Notes under the pieces: generated by a model
The model's database searches: none
The model's input: the letters and a program-made list of their open reading frames with translations, nothing else
Told to the model about the DNA's origin: nothing
Position numbers and translations under genes: made by a program
From: Oscillospiraceae bacterium
GTDB taxonomy: Bacteria > Bacillota > Clostridia > Oscillospirales > Ruminococcaceae
Assembly: GCA_017848115.1 (NCBI GenBank)
Contig: JAGAKZ010000032.1
Coordinates: 1 to 58,763 of the forward strand
DNA length: 58,763 nucleotides
Direction of reading: 5' to 3'
In this document: positions 55,581 through 58,763 of the stretch, one piece after another
How positions within the stretch are numbered: the stretch's first letter is position 1
How the letters are laid out: each line of letters starts with the position of its first letter

Positions 55581-55618
55581 AAAGTGTTGATACGATATGT
55601 GTCGACGCTTTATTTTTT
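55581..55618 (+). terminator. Terminator of tRNA-Gln
   Basis: A 13-base stem with G-U pairs (55581-55593 with 55599-55611), five-base loop, followed by ATTTTTTT. The region 55619-55865 shows no gene. Confidence 0.8.
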
Positions 55619-55865
55619 TGCCTTTATGATATTAGTCAATAGTGTTAATAAAAATACAATAGTATTATTGATTACTAAATTAATAGGCGTGCTGTTGTAA
55701 TGTTTAGCTGAAAATCTATTTTTGAAACGATTTTTTTTGTTTTATGTGTTGACTTTTGATGGTTGTTGTGATACTATTGTTTTAAAAGAAGTGTTTGTGA
55801 TGACAGACATTTTGTTATTGTTATAACGTTTGTATTTGTTGTTTTGTGTGGTGAAAGGAAAGGGT

Positions 55866-56564
55866 ATGGAAAATATATTTCAGAGAACAGAGGCTTTGCT
55901 CGGTAGCAGTGGTGTTGAAAAATTAAGAAATTCACATATTGCGATATTCGGAGTAGGCGGAGTAGGCGGATATGTTGCCGAAGCACTTGCAAGAAGCGGA
56001 GCAGGTAAATTTACGCTGATTGATAATGACACTGTAAGCTTTACAAATATAAACCGTCAGATCATCGCACTTCATTCAACCGTGGGAAGATACAAAACAG
56101 AAGTAATGAAGGAGAGAATACTTGATATAAATCCAAAAGCGGAAGTTATAATAAAAAACAGCTTTTTCATGCCGGAAAATTCACATGAGTATGATTTTTC
56201 CGATTATGATTATGTTGTAGATGCAGTAGATACGGTAACGGCCAAAATAGAGATAATAGTCAGATGCAATGAAAGCGGTACACCTGTGATAAGCAGTATG
56301 GGCGCAGGGAATAAGCTTGATCCTACAAAATTTGGAGTGACCGATATCTACAAAACATCTGTCTGCCCTCTTGCACGAGTTATGAGATATGAACTCAAAC
56401 GCAGGCAGATAAAAAAACTAAAGGTAGTTTATTCGACCGAGCCACCGATAAAAGTACAGATGGTCGATGAACACAATAGAAATATTCCGGGAAGTACGGC
56501 ATTTGTTCCGTCAGTAGCCGGGCTCATAGTAGCATCGGAGGTGATAAAAGACCTTGTGAAATAA
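55866..56564 (+). CDS. tcdA: tRNA threonylcarbamoyladenosine dehydratase (E1-like)
   Basis: 232 residues. ThiF/MoeB-type ATP-binding fold: IAIFGVGGVGGYVAEALAR near 25-43, LIDNDTVSFTNINRQ near 50-64. The C-terminal signature CPLARVMRYELKRR and KVVYSTEPP mark TcdA (CsdL), which cyclises t6A37 in tRNA. The ATG at 55866 follows AAAGGAAAGGG; the frame is open from 55830. The next gene is an unrelated dockerin protein. Confidence 0.9.
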   Translation: MENIFQRTEALLGSSGVEKLRNSHIAIFGVGGVGGYVAEALARSGAGKFTLIDNDTVSFTNINRQIIALHSTVGRYKTEVMKERILDINPKAEVIIKNSFFMPENSHEYDFSDYDYVVDAVDTVTAKIEIIVRCNESGTPVISSMGAGNKLDPTKFGVTDIYKTSVCPLARVMRYELKRRQIKKLKVVYSTEPPIKVQMVDEHNRNIPGSTAFVPSVAGLIVASEVIKDLVK

Positions 56565-56616
56565 CTGAATCTGATATGCAGAAAATAAATTTTTTTAGAA
56601 AAAAGGAGAGTTAATT

Positions 56617-57720
56617 ATGAAGAAATTGAAGAAAGTATTTGCTGCTATAGCAGCTTTGACAACGATGACAGCAATGATGGTGCCTGTATGCAGTGCAGAG
56701 GCTACCAAGGCAGAAGCAAAAACTGATGTGATTTATGGAGATGTGGATAACAATGGCGTGATAGAGCTGACAGATCTTACATATCTTTCGCTTTATCTTA
56801 TAGGTGACTATGATTTTACAGAAAGTCAGCTTAATATTTCTGATATGAATAAAGACGGAAAAGTAAACATAGCTGACCTTCCTACTTTAAAGTCAGTTTT
56901 TATCGATAGTATGATAGAAAATAACATAACAGATAAATCAGAGGATGAAGTATCAGATGATAAAATATCATCAGTGGAATGGGTTGAATCGCCGAAGATA
57001 GTTTATTATATAGGTGAAGAGTTTGATGTTAGTCGTGGTAAATTTAGTGCTATCGCTAAAGACGGTGATGAGGCTGTATGTTTTGGAACATCTGAAGCAA
57101 CTATTGATTCATCTGCGTTTGATAATACCAAGGAAGGAAATTACACAATAACAGCATCATATGGCGGAAAAGATCTTTCTTATAATGTAGCAGTATGTGA
57201 AGAGGGTGCACCTCATTTCATGCTTACAAGAGTCCCTGATAAAACAGAGTATTTCTATGGAGAAAAAATGGATCTTACAGGCGGTCAGATAAGCGGAAGA
57301 TGCGGTGATAAAGAGTTTTATGATATGCCTCTTTCAGATCCGATGTTTGAATGTTATATTTTATACGCTGATGAGTGTTTATTAACAATCGACATTCCTG
57401 AGTATCATTATTATATCGAACATACACTGAAAGGCCATGATGATCCGAATAATTATGTAAATCTTTATTGGCTTGAACAACCTAAAAAGATATATTATGT
57501 TGGTGAAGAGTTTGATTATGAAACAGGTTCGGTTTACGGAAGTGGTTATGAAAACGGAACACACTGGGATATATTCTCATTTGCTCCTCTGAAACTTTCA
57601 GATATGAATGTTGATATATCAGACTTTGATAACACAAAGCCGGGGTCATATATTATTCGTGTAACAACTCATGGTGATTATGATCTCTCATACGTAGTAA
57701 ATGTATTGGAAGCTGAATAA
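56617..57720 (+). CDS. Dockerin protein with Ig-like (Big_3-type) repeats, unknown function
   Basis: 367 residues. Signal peptide 5-27; dockerin at the N-terminal end, about 41-100 (YGDVDNNGVIELTD and SDMNKDGKVNIAD); then Ig-like repeats of about 80 residues, clear at 118-195 and about 285-365 (KIVYYIGEEFDVSRGKF and KIYYVGEEFDYETGSVY), with a divergent one between. No catalytic motif. The N-terminal dockerin is unusual, as they are most often C-terminal or internal. It may carry a binding or spacer function in the cellulosome. AAAGGAG precedes the ATG. Confidence 0.85.
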   Translation: MKKLKKVFAAIAALTTMTAMMVPVCSAEATKAEAKTDVIYGDVDNNGVIELTDLTYLSLYLIGDYDFTESQLNISDMNKDGKVNIADLPTLKSVFIDSMIENNITDKSEDEVSDDKISSVEWVESPKIVYYIGEEFDVSRGKFSAIAKDGDEAVCFGTSEATIDSSAFDNTKEGNYTITASYGGKDLSYNVAVCEEGAPHFMLTRVPDKTEYFYGEKMDLTGGQISGRCGDKEFYDMPLSDPMFECYILYADECLLTIDIPEYHYYIEHTLKGHDDPNNYVNLYWLEQPKKIYYVGEEFDYETGSVYGSGYENGTHWDIFSFAPLKLSDMNVDISDFDNTKPGSYIIRVTTHGDYDLSYVVNVLEAE

Positions 57721-57734
57721 TCTGTAATTTATAA

Positions 57735-57763
57735 AAAATCCCGTCTTTTTCAGGCGGGATTTT
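57735..57763 (+). terminator. Terminator of the dockerin protein gene
   Basis: A 12-base stem with a G-U pair (57735-57746 with 57752-57763) and short loop. Confidence 0.75.
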
Positions 57764-57764
57764 C

Positions 57765-57793
57765 TTGACAAATCCGTATAAACCCTTTACAAT
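57765..57793 (+). promoter_or_regulatory. Promoter of the antitoxin-fic pair
   Basis: TTGACA at 57765-57770, 17 bases and TACAAT at 57788-57793. Confidence 0.7.
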
Positions 57794-57823
57794 AAAGTAA
57801 AGCTACATAATGAGGTGAGGTAA

Positions 57824-57994
57824 ATGCAGAATGTAACAACAGAACAGGCAATAAATAACGCTGTCGCTTCTTCAAAAATGGAAGGACTTATCCCGACATC
57901 AAGGGATCTGGAACTCATAAAAAGTTTTGTGAGCGGAAAAATCACACACGAAGAGTTGCTGAACATCATCAAAGCAGAATGTCAGAGGGCGTAA
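57824..57994 (+). CDS. VbhA-like Fic antitoxin
   Basis: 56 residues. It holds the class I Fic-inhibitor motif (S/T)xxxE(G/N) as SSKMEG at 16-21, whose Glu blocks ATP binding in the Fic active site. The rest is a small helical protein (DLELIKSFVSGKITHEELL). GAGGTGAGG precedes the ATG. Its stop is three bases before the ATG of the fic gene, the usual antitoxin-then-toxin order. Confidence 0.85.
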   Translation: MQNVTTEQAINNAVASSKMEGLIPTSRDLELIKSFVSGKITHEELLNIIKAECQRA

Positions 57995-57997
57995 TTA

Positions 57998-58591
57998 ATG
58001 GCTGTCTACTCAATGGAGGGTACACAAAGTGATTGCTATCCTGGTACAACTGTGCTAATCAACAAACTGGGCATAAAAGAACAGAAAATGCTGAATGTTG
58101 CATAAATAAGAATAGTCATTTCAATGACAGCTAAAATAGAAAGTGAAATCAATTTTGAAAATGTAGACTTTGATTTCTACAAAACCTTACATCATTGGCT
58201 GTTTTCAGATCTTTACGAATGGGCAGGCAAAATCAGGAATGTAAATATCTCTAAAAAAGGCACGGTTTTCTGTAAATCGGACGATATAGAAAGAATAGGT
58301 GTACTCAAGTTTAAAAGACTTCAAAAACTGGATTTTTTGAAAAATCTGACTAAAGAAGAGTTTGTTGAAGAACTTACAGAGCTTTATAATGACCTTAATA
58401 TGCTACACCCATTTAGAGAGGGTAATGGAAGAACTTTAAGACTTTTCATCACTTTACTTGTAAGAAATGCGGATTATAATATCAGCTTTGTAGAATGTGA
58501 CAGTGATTTGCTGCTGATAGCAACAATAAAAGCTGCGCAAGGTGATACTAATCTGTTAAGAGATGTTTTTACAGACCTTGTGAAATCTTGA
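57998..58591 (+). pseudogene. Fic-domain toxin gene interrupted by an in-frame stop
   Basis: One frame from ATG 57998 (GAGGG site at 57985-57989) to 58591, broken by TAA at 58103-58105. The first part (35 codons: MAVYSMEGTQSDCYPGTTVL) matches the opening of Fic proteins; after the stop the same frame goes on to the Fic core, with HPFREGNGRTLR at 58406-58441, the HxFx(D/E)GNGR AMP-transfer motif. One base (GAA to TAA) would restore a 197-residue protein. An internal ATG at 58124 has no ribosome site. The toxin is probably dead, or made only by read-through. Confidence 0.8.
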
Positions 58592-58644
58592 TGACGTAAT
58601 CAATAAGAATAATGAAAATAATTTTAACTATTTTCAGCAAGAAT

Positions 58645-58667
58645 TCCCCCACCTCTAAGGTGGGGGA
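58645..58667. mobile_element. Hairpin like an IS200/IS605-family end
   Basis: A perfect ten-base stem TCCCCCACCT/AGGTGGGGGA with a CTA loop, flanked by GAAT and TGAATTGCG. It lacks a T run, so it is not a terminator. It resembles the hairpin of IS200/IS605 ends in Firmicutes as I recall it. No transposase gene is inside the window. Confidence 0.45.
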
Positions 58668-58689
58668 TGAATTGCGCCATTTTCATCAC

Positions 58690-58763
58690 TTGACAATAGT
58701 AACATAATATGATAAACTGAAATTAATTAAATATTATTGTACATTAAAACATATAAGGAGCAA
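58690..58763 (+). promoter_or_regulatory. Promoter and ribosome site of a gene beyond the window
   Basis: TTGACA at 58690-58695, 17 bases and TAAACT at 58713-58718; AAGGAG at 58755-58760 ends the window. The start codon lies outside. Confidence 0.5.

Noticed and set aside
58645-58667. Terminator of the fic gene
   Set aside because: The stem is not followed by a T run on either strand.

Overview
The window looks like a chromosomal segment of a fibrolytic rumen or gut Firmicute, most likely a Ruminococcus close to R. flavefaciens. It is AT-rich and low in GC. It carries five proteins with type I dockerins: a xylanase-esterase, a rhamnogalacturonan lyase, two papain-like proteases and one protein of unknown role. 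It also has Firmicute-type control sites (a CIRCE element on groESL, a BirA-like site on bioY, sigma-A promoters). The species call is an inference from gene content.

Layout. 1-1663: two tandem AAA-ATPase/PD-(D/E)XK genes, the first only as a tail. 1676-6517: a surface-polysaccharide export operon (ABC-2 permease, ATPase with a Wzt-like tail, coiled-coil protein, two GT4 glycosyltransferases). 6702-8123: pyruvate kinase. 8361-11609: a XynY-like xylanase/esterase. 11737-19356: SpoIID-like protein, citrate synthase, SEC-C/TPR protein, HAD phosphatase, PnuC, tRNA-Arg, a TrmN6-like methyltransferase and RsmI. 19384-21371: orphan response regulator plus HtrA protease. 21656-23685: CIRCE-groES-groEL. 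23890-25658: sigma factor with a membrane partner.

The centre, 25741-40023, is the most unusual part: eight consecutive minus-strand paralogues, each with a signal peptide, one to three CBM22/CBM4_9-like modules outside the cell, one membrane span and a GGDEF-type domain inside. Five keep the GGDEF motif and three are altered. They form six transcription units, and all six units carry nearly the same promoter (TAGACA or TGGACA, 17 bases, TATAAT, with a conserved AAATG(A/T) before the -10). The modules resemble those of the nearby xylanase. I read the array as a family of membrane sensors for plant-wall polysaccharide that may feed cyclic-di-GMP or protein-protein signalling. A LacI-family regulator is divergent from its upstream end.

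40270-46423: LacI regulator, CCA-adding enzyme, a second HtrA protease, a two-span sensor-like protein with no output domain, a small membrane protein and a DUF368 (PopT-type) transporter. 46542-50052: two papain-like proteases, each with a C-terminal dockerin. 50484-51983: BioY and an AraC regulator. 52342-55086: a PL11 rhamnogalacturonan lyase with CBM13 and dockerin, divergent from AraC. 55280-58763: a response-regulator relic, tRNA-Gln, TcdA, an N-terminal-dockerin protein with Ig-like repeats, a VbhA-like antitoxin with a Fic toxin interrupted by a stop codon, and a hairpin like an IS200/IS605 end. Two small palindromic repeats (17400-17484 and 52231-52306) share terminal inverted repeats and may be a miniature mobile family.

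Together the enzymes and regulators fit an organism that senses, binds and digests plant cell wall through a cellulosome. Functions are assigned from sequence motifs only; no database search was possible.
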